From the NCBI GenBank assembly GCA_016903695.1, contig JADQBB010000013.1, forward strand, positions 1 to 64,000: a stretch of 64,000 nt of DNA, written 5' to 3'. This stretch comes from Chlorogloea purpurea SAG 13.99. Lineage in GTDB: Bacteria; Cyanobacteriota; Cyanobacteriia; Cyanobacteriales; Microcystaceae. Below the pieces are notes generated by a model. That model was not told the origin of the DNA, did not search any database, and was given only the letters and a program-made list of their open reading frames with translations. Below are positions 18,629 through 28,473 of this stretch, piece by piece; position 1 is the first letter of the stretch; each line of letters starts with the position of its first letter. The position numbers and the translations under genes were made by a program.

Positions 18629-18649
18629 TGATCTTCTCGGAGGGATAAT
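18620..18649 (+). promoter_or_regulatory. Putative sigma70-type promoter of purA
   Basis: TTGACA at 18620-18625 and GATAAT at 18644-18649 are separated by 18 bp, 37 bp before the purA start codon. The -35 box lies inside the second copy of a 19-bp direct repeat. Confidence 0.6.
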
Positions 18650-18674
18650 TGTAGTCTGTGTGAACTTGAGCTAG

Positions 18675-20030
<1,356 letters not shown>

Positions 20031-20050
20031 TTTTAAGGAGGATAAATATT

Positions 20051-20608
20051 ATGCAAGTTAGTATCGAATGTCAGAAACGCCCAGAAAAGAGTAACCCCAA
20101 TACTCTCCGCCGTACCGGTTTCATCCCTGCCGCTCTTTACGGTCACAACGGCACGGAATCAGTATCGTTGGTGATCAAGGAAAAGGACGCGGTCAATATG
20201 TTGAAAAAGGCTTCCATCAATAACACCCTCGTAGATGTGGCCGTCCCGGAAATGCCTTGGGCGGGTAAAGCTTTAATCAAGGAAGTACAAGCTCATCCTT
20301 GGCGCAAAAATATCTTCCATATCAGTTTCTTTTCCGTGGCCGCCCACGGTAAACTCGATATTGTCGTCCCCCTGAAAATGGTGGGTGAACCCCTGGGAAT
20401 AAAGCAGGGTGGATTGATCGAACAGTCGGTAATGGATATTAACGTGGAGTGTTTCGCGGAAAGCATTCCCGAAGAAATCGAAGTGGATATTACTGCTTTA
20501 GAAGTAGGGCAATCTATGCTTCTCGGTGACTTGACCATGCCCGGAGGCGTTGTCCTCAAAGGTGATAAAAACGTTACCGTTATCGCTATCGTGGCGGCTA
20601 AAAAATAG
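20051..20608 (+). CDS. rplY: 50S ribosomal protein L25 (TL5/CTC type)
   Basis: A 185-aa two-domain L25. The N-terminal 5S rRNA-binding domain (about 1-90, with the SNPNTLRRTGFIPAALYG opening) is joined to the C-terminal TL5 beta domain (about 95-180). The strong Shine-Dalgarno AAGGAGGATA at 20035-20044 fixes the start at ATG 20051, not the earlier in-frame codon at 20009 inside purA. It stabilises 5S rRNA in the 50S subunit. A miniature transposable element begins 20 bp after its stop. Confidence 0.95.
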   Translation: MQVSIECQKRPEKSNPNTLRRTGFIPAALYGHNGTESVSLVIKEKDAVNMLKKASINNTLVDVAVPEMPWAGKALIKEVQAHPWRKNIFHISFFSVAAHGKLDIVVPLKMVGEPLGIKQGGLIEQSVMDINVECFAESIPEEIEVDITALEVGQSMLLGDLTMPGGVVLKGDKNVTVIAIVAAKK

Positions 20609-20627
20609 TTAACGGGTCAACCAGACC

Positions 20628-20770
20628 GGGAGCATCCCATTTTTGCAACGACCGGCGGGGAATCAATTCTCCGCCTCATAGTCCAAGTCCTCTTAAGAGG
20701 ACTTCTGCTATGAGACCGTGATTTTAATCACGGTCGGGTAAGGGATATATTACATAATTGGGATGCTCCC
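20628..20770 (+). mobile_element. Miniature inverted-repeat transposable element, copy 2 (143 bp)
   Basis: Perfect 12-bp terminal inverted repeats (20628-20639 and 20759-20770) are flanked by a perfect 8-bp direct repeat ACCAGACC at 20620-20627 and 20771-20778, a target-site duplication. Internal palindromes lie at 20654-20675 (one G-T mismatch), 20675-20714 (four-base divergence from a perfect 40-bp palindrome) and 20714-20735 (perfect). The sequence is nearly identical to the reverse complement of 187-329. It is non-coding and must depend on a transposase elsewhere. Confidence 0.92.
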
Positions 20771-20884
20771 ACCAGACCGCTATCGGGGGCGTTTCCACTA
20801 CCGCAGGAAGCGCCTTTGTTTTTGCCGGAAGAATTTGCAGTAACATCGATCAATGATTTATTTTTAAAGGACTAACTCGGATTT

Positions 20885-21871
20885 ATGGCTAAGAAGTATC
20901 ACGTATACGGTATCGGTAACGCCCTCGTGGATATGGAAATCGAGGTGACACCGGCGGCATTAGAAGCTTTAGGGATCGATAAGGGGGTGATGACCCTCGT
21001 CGATGAAGACCGACAAGCTTTAATACTAGATAAACTGGGGCATACCACTTCTAAACGCAGTAGCGGCGGCTCGGCGGCTAATACGATGGTAGCGATCGCT
21101 CAATTGGGCGGCAAGGGTTTCTACTCCTGTAAGGTGGCTAAAGATGAGGCGGGTATGTTCTATCTCCAAGATTTACAAAACTGTGGTTTGGATACCAATA
21201 GCCACGATAAAGGGGCCACAGAAGGCATCACGGGTAAATGTTTAGTCCTCGTCACTCCCGATGCCGATCGCACCATGAACACTTTTTTAGGCATCACCAG
21301 TAGTATCAGTGAAGCGGAATTAGTGCCGGAGGCGATCGAGGATTCCGAGTATATTTATCTGGAAGGGTATTTAGTCACCTCCCCCACGGGTAAGACTGCG
21401 GCTATTAAAGCCAAGGAAATCGCCGCCTCTAAAGGCGTGAAAACCAGTTTGTCCCTGTCTGACCCCAATATGGTGAACTTTTTCAAACCGGGATTATTAG
21501 AAATGATCGGCGGGGGATTGGATTTCGTCTTCGCTAACGAAGATGAAGCCTTGAAAATGTCCCAGACGGATGATATTAACGGTGCGATCGAACATTTTCA
21601 AACTTTCACCCGGGGATTCGCTATTACCCGCAGCGACCGAGGGTCACTGATCTACGACGGGGAAAAAATCTTAGAAATTAAATCCCATCCCGTGAAAGCA
21701 GTAGATACAGTGGGAGCGGGGGATATGTACGCCGGGGCCTTTCTCTACGGTATCACCCACGGCATGAGTTATGAGAAAGCCGGGGATCTAGCTTCTCTAG
21801 CCGCTTCCAAAGTGGTGAGCCGTTTCGGGGCCCGCCTCGATACCGAAAGTGTGCGAGCTTTAATGGGTTAA
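20885..21871 (+). CDS. PfkB-family sugar/nucleoside kinase (adenosine kinase-like)
   Basis: A 328-aa ribokinase-fold kinase. The PfkB signature regions are present: an N-terminal [16 protein letters not shown] block (about 62-77) and the C-terminal [20 protein letters not shown] block holding the catalytic Asp and anion hole. Overall similarity is to cyanobacterial adenosine kinase-like proteins of unproven substrate. It probably phosphorylates a nucleoside or sugar using ATP. It stands alone after rplY and the transposable element, with a hairpin 13 bp after its stop. Confidence 0.88.
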   Translation: MAKKYHVYGIGNALVDMEIEVTPAALEALGIDKGVMTLVDEDRQALILDKLGHTTSKRSSGGSAANTMVAIAQLGGKGFYSCKVAKDEAGMFYLQDLQNCGLDTNSHDKGATEGITGKCLVLVTPDADRTMNTFLGITSSISEAELVPEAIEDSEYIYLEGYLVTSPTGKTAAIKAKEIAASKGVKTSLSLSDPNMVNFFKPGLLEMIGGGLDFVFANEDEALKMSQTDDINGAIEHFQTFTRGFAITRSDRGSLIYDGEKILEIKSHPVKAVDTVGAGDMYAGAFLYGITHGMSYEKAGDLASLAASKVVSRFGARLDTESVRALMG

Positions 21872-21884
21872 GTTTTTCTGGCTG

Positions 21885-21906
21885 GGATATAGCAAATGCT
21901 ATATCC
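21885..21906 (+). terminator. Hairpin after the PfkB kinase gene
   Basis: A perfect 10-bp inverted repeat (21885-21894 and 21897-21906) with two intervening bases begins 13 bp after the stop. No T-run follows, so the role as an intrinsic terminator is uncertain. Confidence 0.5.
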
Positions 21907-22005
21907 TGACTCATAATTGGGTAAACTAAATTATTAGGGGGATTAACTTTTTAGTATCTTTGAATAAAGCTTTCCCTGGATCTAGGAAATACGGTAACTC
22001 TCAAT

Positions 22006-23778
22006 ATGTGGTGGATAAATTACGGACTCCTATCGATCGCTTCCTTGCTAATAATGAGTTTAGGGATTATTGCTTGGCGATTGCGTGAAGATAACCGGCG
22101 ATTGCAGCATCGTCTAGAAAGTCGTAACCATCAATTAGAAAAGCAAAAAGTAGAATTCAGCCAACGCACGGTCTATTATAGTCGGGACTTACAACAAGCT
22201 CAAGAGAGCGCCGAAAAAGCACACCGCACTAAAAATCAGTTTCTCAGTAAAATTAGCCACGAACTACGCAACCCCCTGTATACGATTTTAGGTTACACAC
22301 AACTTTTAGACCGCCACGTTCTAAGTCAAGGAGTGGTGAAAGAAAGCATCGGTCAGATTCGCTACAGCGGTGAACATTTACTATCGCTCATTAATGACGT
22401 AGTGGAAATCGTGCAACTCGAAGACAATCAGTTACAGTTAAATCCCACTACTTTCAATTTGAGAAGATTCTTGAGTGCGATCGAAGCGACAATACAGCCT
22501 CAAGCTTTATCCAAGGGATTACAGTTGATATTTTATATCCCTTCCGAGGCTCCAGTTAATATAACGACCGACGAGAATAAGTTAAGACAAATCATCATTA
22601 ACTTATTGGATAATGCCATTAAATACACGGAAAATGGCAGCATCATACTACGTATAGGAGTGGCTGATAAAGCGTGGCTATCATCTGAGGTGATAGAAAC
22701 GGATATTAATAACAGCATAGTGCTATTTTTTGAAGTGGAAGATACCGGTGTTGGTATCGAAGCCCAAGTTTTAGAGAAAATATTCGATCCATTTTTTAAC
22801 ATTCAATTCGATCAAGGACAAAAGGGAATGGGTTTGGAATTAGCCATCTCCAAAAAACTGATCAATTTGATGGGGGGTAATATTAGTATTTCCAGCACTC
22901 TTGAAGAAGGAACGCTGGTAAAATTCAGTACGCTCGTCAAGGGTGCAGAATTAGATACTTGGGAAGGCATTTTACAGGGAGGGGGCCGTATTATCGGGTT
23001 GGCGGGAAATCAACCCCGCTATCGGATCTTGGTGGTGGATGACCGGAAAGAAAATCGGAATTTGTTAGTCAAATTATTAGCCCCCTTGGGTTTTGAAATT
23101 AGAGAAGCTCAAAACGGACAGGAAGCCATAAGACTTTGGTCTACTTGGCAACCTCATCTAATTTGGATGGATACGAAAATACCTTTTCATGAAGGTATCG
23201 ATAGCCAAGAAGCTATTCGCCGGATTCGGCAACTGGAAACGTTACAAGTAGCGCCCGCACCCGTACAAAGAACTATCATCATCGGTTTAGTGGCCAGTAA
23301 TCTAGATCAGGAAACCCAGAATTATGTCGTGGGCTACGATGGCTTATTGAGAAAGCCCTTCGAGATTGATATGATCTTGGAAAAAATGGCCCAGTATTTA
23401 AATGTACGCTACGTGTATGAAACACAATCTATTCCTGAAGACCCCGCTAGTGAAGACAATTTAAGCACTATTCCTCTAAACGATCTGCCCCTATCCGGTG
23501 GAGATCCAGATTCTAATATATCTTTACTAGCTCGTTCTAGCCGCTTGATGATGAAAGGGGTTCAAGTTAAATCCTTGCGGGTGATGCCGATAGAATGGCT
23601 CAGGAAAGTTCACGACAGTGCTAACGCTGGCGATAGTCAAGAACTATACGATTTACTAGAGCAAATTCCTGATATAGATAATTCTTTAAATACTTCTTTA
23701 AAAGCTTTGGTTGCTCAATTTAATTTTCGCAAATTACAAGAGTTGACCCGAACGGCGCTCGAGGAAAAGACATCATGA
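22006..23778 (+). CDS. Hybrid sensor histidine kinase with C-terminal receiver
   Basis: A 590-aa protein. One transmembrane helix (about 4-24) and a short coiled coil (28-75) precede HisKA with phospho-acceptor His85 in SHELRNP. HATPase_c follows with its N box near 195-205, DTGVGIEA, and a modified G2 box GMGLELAI. A receiver domain (about 346-470) has the phospho-Asp in LIWMDTKIP. A 100-residue C-terminal tail is typical of cyanobacterial hybrid kinases. There is no periplasmic sensor, so the input is probably cytoplasmic or through a partner. Its stop overlaps the next start (ATGA), linking it to the LOV-GGDEF protein. Confidence 0.9.
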   Translation: MWWINYGLLSIASLLIMSLGIIAWRLREDNRRLQHRLESRNHQLEKQKVEFSQRTVYYSRDLQQAQESAEKAHRTKNQFLSKISHELRNPLYTILGYTQLLDRHVLSQGVVKESIGQIRYSGEHLLSLINDVVEIVQLEDNQLQLNPTTFNLRRFLSAIEATIQPQALSKGLQLIFYIPSEAPVNITTDENKLRQIIINLLDNAIKYTENGSIILRIGVADKAWLSSEVIETDINNSIVLFFEVEDTGVGIEAQVLEKIFDPFFNIQFDQGQKGMGLELAISKKLINLMGGNISISSTLEEGTLVKFSTLVKGAELDTWEGILQGGGRIIGLAGNQPRYRILVVDDRKENRNLLVKLLAPLGFEIREAQNGQEAIRLWSTWQPHLIWMDTKIPFHEGIDSQEAIRRIRQLETLQVAPAPVQRTIIIGLVASNLDQETQNYVVGYDGLLRKPFEIDMILEKMAQYLNVRYVYETQSIPEDPASEDNLSTIPLNDLPLSGGDPDSNISLLARSSRLMMKGVQVKSLRVMPIEWLRKVHDSANAGDSQELYDLLEQIPDIDNSLNTSLKALVAQFNFRKLQELTRTALEEKTS

Positions 23779-25208
23779 TTTCTTCATCTCAAACTTATAA
23801 GGCGGATATTATCATCGGCGATAAAAGCCCGGAAGAATTACGTTTATTAACAAATATCTTGTGCCAACAAGGTTATCGGGTGCGTCAAGCTTTAGATGGA
23901 GAAATGTTATCGATCGCCTGCAAAACCAGAAAGCCGGATTTAATCATAGTTGATTTACAGTTGCCCTATATCAAAGGAGCGGATATAGGGGAGCAATTGC
24001 GGAGTGATCCAATTACCGAATCTATCCCCTTATTTTTTATCACTTCTCTCGATGATTCGATCAGTAAAAATAAAGCGTTTGATTACGATGCTATAGACTG
24101 CTTGAGAAAGCCTTATAACGTTAATGAGTTAGTAAGCAAGGTAAAACTTTATACTAGCTACAGGGAAAAAATTAAAAATTTAGAAGGGAAAGTTAAGCAG
24201 TTAGAACAGCAATTAGAGTTATCGGAACTATTACCATCTAAAGATTCGCGTCTATCTTTAGGAATATTAAAGAGCGCGATCGAGGCGGTACATAATGGCA
24301 TAGTCATCGTCGATGCCACCACCCCCGACTACCCGATCATTTACGTCAATCGTGGTTTTGAACTGATGACAGGCTATAGCGCGGGAGAAGTAATCGGTAA
24401 AAACTGCCGTTTCTTGCAGAGAAAAGAAATCGACCAACCAGGCATCAGAGAATTACGGCAAGCGGTGGCAGACAAAAGCCCCTGCTGTGTCACCCTGCGT
24501 AATTTTCGCAAAGATGGTTCTCTCTTCTGGAATGAAATTTCTTTATCGCCGATATTAAATAATGCAGGAGAAGTAATTTACTACATCGGTGTACAAACCG
24601 ATATAAGCGATCGCCAACGCAGTCAAGAAGAACTAGAGCGATCGAGAGCCTCGATCAAAAAAATGAACCAAGAACTGCATCGCCTAACTAATCTCGACGG
24701 TTTAACCGGCATAGCCAATCAGCGTTGTTTCGATGAGACATTAGAAACGGAATGGCAAAGATGCTCACGGGAGCGCCTCCCCCTCGCTCTCATCCTGCTG
24801 GATATAGATTTCTTCAAACCTTTCAATGATACCTACGGTCATTTAAGGGGGGATGACTGTTTAAAGACGGTAGCGTCGGCCTTGAATAGATGCGTTCAAA
24901 GGGGAACTGATTTAGCCGCTCGTTGCGGTGGTGAGGAATTCGCTGTGATCTTGCCCAATACAACCGCCGATGAAGCTTTAAAAGTAGCCGGAGAGATTCA
25001 AGAGGAATTGAAAAACCTAAAAATCACCCACGAATCCTCTAGGGTTTCCGATCGTGTCACCATGAGTATAGGTATAGCTACAGAGATACCTCAACCTGGT
25101 CTCTCCGCCAAAGATTTACGCAACAGTGCTGACCAAGCTCTCTATTTAGCGAAAGAACAGGGACGCGATCGCATCGTGATCTATCAATCGCTCATCAACA
25201 ATTCTTGA
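23775..25208 (+). CDS. Receiver-LOV-GGDEF protein: putative blue-light diguanylate cyclase
   Basis: A 477-aa protein. A receiver domain (about 10-125) with Asp60 is joined by a coiled coil (131-152) to a PAS domain of LOV type (about 165-280). That domain has photoactive Cys211 in GKNCRFLQ, plus Gln215, Asn243, Asn253 and Gln274, the usual flavin contacts. The GGDEF domain ends with GGEEF at 385-389 and a product-inhibition RxxD site at 376-379. It should make cyclic di-GMP under combined phosphorelay and blue-light control (inference). The start overlaps the kinase stop, and its last 25 bp overlap the convergent hydrolase gene. Confidence 0.9.
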   Translation: MISSSQTYKADIIIGDKSPEELRLLTNILCQQGYRVRQALDGEMLSIACKTRKPDLIIVDLQLPYIKGADIGEQLRSDPITESIPLFFITSLDDSISKNKAFDYDAIDCLRKPYNVNELVSKVKLYTSYREKIKNLEGKVKQLEQQLELSELLPSKDSRLSLGILKSAIEAVHNGIVIVDATTPDYPIIYVNRGFELMTGYSAGEVIGKNCRFLQRKEIDQPGIRELRQAVADKSPCCVTLRNFRKDGSLFWNEISLSPILNNAGEVIYYIGVQTDISDRQRSQEELERSRASIKKMNQELHRLTNLDGLTGIANQRCFDETLETEWQRCSRERLPLALILLDIDFFKPFNDTYGHLRGDDCLKTVASALNRCVQRGTDLAARCGGEEFAVILPNTTADEALKVAGEIQEELKNLKITHESSRVSDRVTMSIGIATEIPQPGLSAKDLRNSADQALYLAKEQGRDRIVIYQSLINNS

Positions 25209-26077
25209 CGTTGATGTTTCCGCACCGAGACAATAAAATCGGTAACAGCACGGGTGTAAGTTTCTCCATCCACGGTGATTAAATCATTGTGCGACCCGAA
25301 GGGAACGATCACCAGTTTTTTCAGTACGGTGGCTTGTTTATAGAGGACTTCGCCCATAGATGGCGGCACGGTGCGATCGTTGGCGCCGTGAATTAAGAGT
25401 AAAGGGCTTCTCAGGAGGCGTAGTTTACCGAGGGAATCGAACCGCTCTCTCAAGAGTAAATCAGCGGGGAAGAAGCGATACAAGGGTAGATAGTCCACCA
25501 TCGCCCGCATCGAGGTGAAAGTATTGTCAGCGATGACCCCCGCTACCTGCGGCTGACGGATGGCTAGGTCTATAGCGATCGCCCCGCCGAGAGAATGACC
25601 GTATAAAAAAATATTCCGGGGTAAAATGCCCTTAGTTTTCACCAGATAATCCCAAGCCCCTTGAGCGTCGCGATACACTTCCGCTTCCGTGGGAAAATTG
25701 CCCTCACTACGTCCGTAGCCGCGATAATCAATACTGAGAACGGAAAATCCCAACTCGTGGTAAGTGGCGAGGGTATTGAGGTTATAGCTCATATTGCCCC
25801 CGTTGCCGTGGAGGTGTAATAACACCAGACCATCTTCTTTTTTCCCCGGCAACCACCAAGCGTGTAACCTTTCCGTCTTACCCTGCCAAGTTCTCACCCC
25901 TATCCACACCTCTTGATATTCTATTCCCATCGTTTGTGGGGTATTGGCCACAATTTTCGAGGGTTGGAAGATAAGACGGTTCTGGGCGATAACAAGAGCT
26001 ATACAGATGAGAAAATAGGCCAGAAGGCTAATTCCCAATCCTGATAGTAGTAGTTTGAACATCAAGGCTACGGTCAT
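25184..26077 (-). CDS. Membrane-anchored alpha/beta hydrolase
   Basis: A 297-aa protein with one N-terminal transmembrane helix (about 7-30) and an alpha/beta hydrolase fold. The oxyanion region is HLHGNGGNMSYN, the nucleophile elbow GHSLGG, and the acid and His are in HGANDRTVPP and GSHNDL. It resembles the ABHD13/17-like group, whose substrates in bacteria are unknown. The start at 26077 is supported by an AGAGGA sequence about 9 bases upstream. The final 25 bp overlap the end of the diguanylate cyclase gene on the opposite strand. Confidence 0.88.
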   Translation of the reverse strand: MTVALMFKLLLSGLGISLLAYFLICIALVIAQNRLIFQPSKIVANTPQTMGIEYQEVWIGVRTWQGKTERLHAWWLPGKKEDGLVLLHLHGNGGNMSYNLNTLATYHELGFSVLSIDYRGYGRSEGNFPTEAEVYRDAQGAWDYLVKTKGILPRNIFLYGHSLGGAIAIDLAIRQPQVAGVIADNTFTSMRAMVDYLPLYRFFPADLLLRERFDSLGKLRLLRSPLLLIHGANDRTVPPSMGEVLYKQATVLKKLVIVPFGSHNDLITVDGETYTRAVTDFIVSVRKHQRQELLMSD

Positions 26078-26178
26078 GTTCTGTATCCTCTGTTGACTTT
26101 ATTTAATATATTAGCTCGAACTATATTAATAATAAATAAATAATAAATTTTCGGGGGTGTCGGCTCGGATTTTAAAGC

Positions 26179-26889
26179 TCAATTATCGTCCTCGAACTTA
26201 TACCCCACGCCCACTACAGTCTTAACGAAAATTGGATTAGCCGGATCGGGTTCGATCTTTTTCCTCAACCTTCTAATATGAGTATCCACCACTCTTTCAT
26301 CCCCGAAAAAATCATTACCCCATAAGTGGTCGATTAATTGGGTGCGACTCCATACCCGCCCTCGATAACTCACTAAAGTCGCTAATAAATTAAATTCTAA
26401 AGTAGTCAAATCCAGCTCTTCCGGCTCATCTTGGTCTGGCAATTTTCTAGTGGCGGTGTGTTGATCGAGATCGATAACGAAGTGACGAGTTTTGTGCTGC
26501 TGACTTGCCGGTGTATTCTGTCTCAAACTCCTTCTTAAAACGGCCCTGACCCGCGCCACCAATTCTCTAGGACTGAAAGGTTTAACCAGATAATCATCCG
26601 CGCCGGTAGATAAACCGATAATCCTGTCTATCTCCTCTCCCCTGGCGGTTAACATCAGAATATAAGGGTCTTTCGTGCCTGGTTTTTGTCGGATGCGGGT
26701 ACATACTTCTAACCCGTCCAAACCCGGTAGCATAATATCTAGAAGGATCAGATCCGGTTGTTTCTGATAAAACATATTCAATCCATCAGTACCGTTATTG
26801 GCTACATAACAGGTGAAAGATTCCCTTTCTAGAGTTTGCCGGATCAGTTCGGCTATTTCCTTTTCATCCTCGATAATTAATATATCCAT
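26179..26889 (-). CDS. OmpR-family response regulator
   Basis: A 236-aa protein from ATG 26889; a TTG two codons earlier would overlap the upstream gene. The receiver domain (1-120) has acidic residues EDE, phospho-Asp in LILLDIMLPG and Lys in LVKPFSP. The C-terminal winged helix (about 135-232) has RGRVWSRTQLIDHLWG and VDTHIRRLRKKIE. It binds DNA as a transcription factor; no cognate kinase is adjacent. It follows the creatininase-like gene by 2 bp, an unusual partner, and probably shares its mRNA. Confidence 0.9.
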   Translation of the reverse strand: MDILIIEDEKEIAELIRQTLERESFTCYVANNGTDGLNMFYQKQPDLILLDIMLPGLDGLEVCTRIRQKPGTKDPYILMLTARGEEIDRIIGLSTGADDYLVKPFSPRELVARVRAVLRRSLRQNTPASQQHKTRHFVIDLDQHTATRKLPDQDEPEELDLTTLEFNLLATLVSYRGRVWSRTQLIDHLWGNDFFGDERVVDTHIRRLRKKIEPDPANPIFVKTVVGVGYKFEDDN

Positions 26890-26891
26890 GA

Positions 26892-27638
26892 TCAATCAGA
26901 GTTAAGAAATTCTAAATAGGAACCGGTCAATTCTTTCACGGCTAATTCGTAAAATCGCCCGCCGTGTTCGGGAGTGGCTAAATTGGGATTAGACCCCATC
27001 CTGCCATCGGGGTAGTGTTCACGAAAATCCTTCGCCCCGTAAATGGGATGACCCGAAGGTGCGGGGGTTAACTCGCCCACGTTTTTAATGAAATCGGGAT
27101 AAACATACTGGGTGACGGCTACTTCGGAAGGGGTGGCGTGAGAGCCTTCCTGGTTGCCGTATAACTCTTTGGCTAATTGATATACTGACCGACACATGAA
27201 CCAGTTAGCCACTTGGCATTTTACTTCATCAGCACGCTCGATCCCTAGATTATCCACCCGGTCATAAGCTTCCGAAAAAGCAGCCTTGAGAGTGGCGATA
27301 TTGCCCCCGTGACCGTTGATGAAGAAAAACTTAAGAAACCCCGATTTTGTCAAACAGGATACATAATCAACGATAACATTGATCAATGTACTGGGACGGA
27401 GGCTGATAGAACCAGGAAAAGCTGTATGATGTAAAGCCATACCCACGTTAATCGTCGGGCCGACTAAAGCAGAGGTGGCCTCGCCTACACCTTTAGCGAT
27501 GACCTCGGCGGAAATGGCATCAGTGCCGATTAATCCCGTGGGCCCGTGTTGTTCGGTAGAGCCGATGGGGATAATGATACCTCGCGAGACTTCGAGGTAA
27601 GATTCCACTTCTGGCCAAGTACACAAGTGTAGTAACAT
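26892..27638 (-). CDS. Creatininase family amidohydrolase-like protein
   Basis: A 248-aa protein of the creatininase family. Metal ligands are visible in STEQHGP (Glu and His, about 27-33), GTDAI (Asp) and NGHGGN (His). Family members hydrolyse cyclic amides or small peptides, including creatinine, formamidopyrimidine products and the mycofactocin precursor. There are no mycofactocin genes here, and a true creatinine role is unlikely in a phototroph. It is the first gene of a pair with an OmpR-type regulator 2 bp downstream. Confidence 0.85.
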   Translation of the reverse strand: MLLHLCTWPEVESYLEVSRGIIIPIGSTEQHGPTGLIGTDAISAEVIAKGVGEATSALVGPTINVGMALHHTAFPGSISLRPSTLINVIVDYVSCLTKSGFLKFFFINGHGGNIATLKAAFSEAYDRVDNLGIERADEVKCQVANWFMCRSVYQLAKELYGNQEGSHATPSEVAVTQYVYPDFIKNVGELTPAPSGHPIYGAKDFREHYPDGRMGSNPNLATPEHGGRFYELAVKELTGSYLEFLNSD

Positions 27639-27705
27639 TTTTTCGTGCCTTCTTTTAAATTACGTTGACGAACTTACAATAATCATTAACCAAGATAGTG
27701 TTTTT

Positions 27706-28458
27706 ATGTTATCTCTTGAAGGACATCAATTAACCGCCTCGTCCGAGTTAGTTACCAAACATCGGATTCTCGTGGTCGAAGACGAAGAAGTGATCAGAAA
27801 TATGGTGGTGATGGCTTTAGAAGAAGAAGGATACCAAGTCACAGCCACGGGTGATGGACGCAAAGGATTAGAATTGCTACAGAGTAACGAGAACAATGGC
27901 TCTAACCCCAACTTCGATCTCTTGGTACTAGATTTAATGTTACCCCAGGTCAACGGTTTGGATATTTGCCGCTTACTGCGGTATCAAAGTAACATTATCC
28001 CTATATTGATACTCAGCGCCAAAGCCAGTGAAACCGATCGAGTGTTAGGCTTAGAGGTAGGTGCTGACGACTATCTGGTTAAACCTTTCAGTATGCGGGA
28101 ATTGATCGCCCGTTGTCGTTCCCTCATCCGCCGTCAGGGATTTAGTAGTTTATCTACCGCCCCGGTGAGAAAGTACCGCGATGTGTTCCTCTATTCCCAG
28201 GAATGTCGGGTGCTGGTTAGAGGCACGGAGATTAATCTCTCCCCGAAAGAGTTTCGCCTGTTAGAATTGTTCCTGAGCTATCCGAAACGAGTTTGGTCGC
28301 GAGAGCAATTGATCGAACAGATCTGGGGGCCTGATTTTTTAGGAGATACGAAAACCGTAGACGTGCATATTCGCTGGTTACGCGAGAAACTAGAGTTAGA
28401 CCCCAGTCAACCAGAATATCTGATCACTGTCAGGGGATTCGGTTATCGTTTCGGTTAA
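27706..28458 (+). CDS. sphR: Phosphate-type response regulator SphR (PhoB-like)
   Basis: A 250-aa OmpR-family regulator. The receiver domain (about 19-135) has phospho-Asp in LLVLDLMLPQ and Lys in LVKPFSM. The winged helix (about 155-248) contains INLSPKEFRLLELF and VDVHIRWLREKLE. Pairing 15 bp ahead of an SphS-like kinase supports SphR, which activates phosphate-starvation genes such as pho boxes upstream of pst and phoA. It could instead be another PhoB-type regulator. A PsiE-family gene is also in this window, though far downstream. Confidence 0.8.
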   Translation: MLSLEGHQLTASSELVTKHRILVVEDEEVIRNMVVMALEEEGYQVTATGDGRKGLELLQSNENNGSNPNFDLLVLDLMLPQVNGLDICRLLRYQSNIIPILILSAKASETDRVLGLEVGADDYLVKPFSMRELIARCRSLIRRQGFSSLSTAPVRKYRDVFLYSQECRVLVRGTEINLSPKEFRLLELFLSYPKRVWSREQLIEQIWGPDFLGDTKTVDVHIRWLREKLELDPSQPEYLITVRGFGYRFG

Positions 28459-28473
28459 CAGTATTCACCCCCA

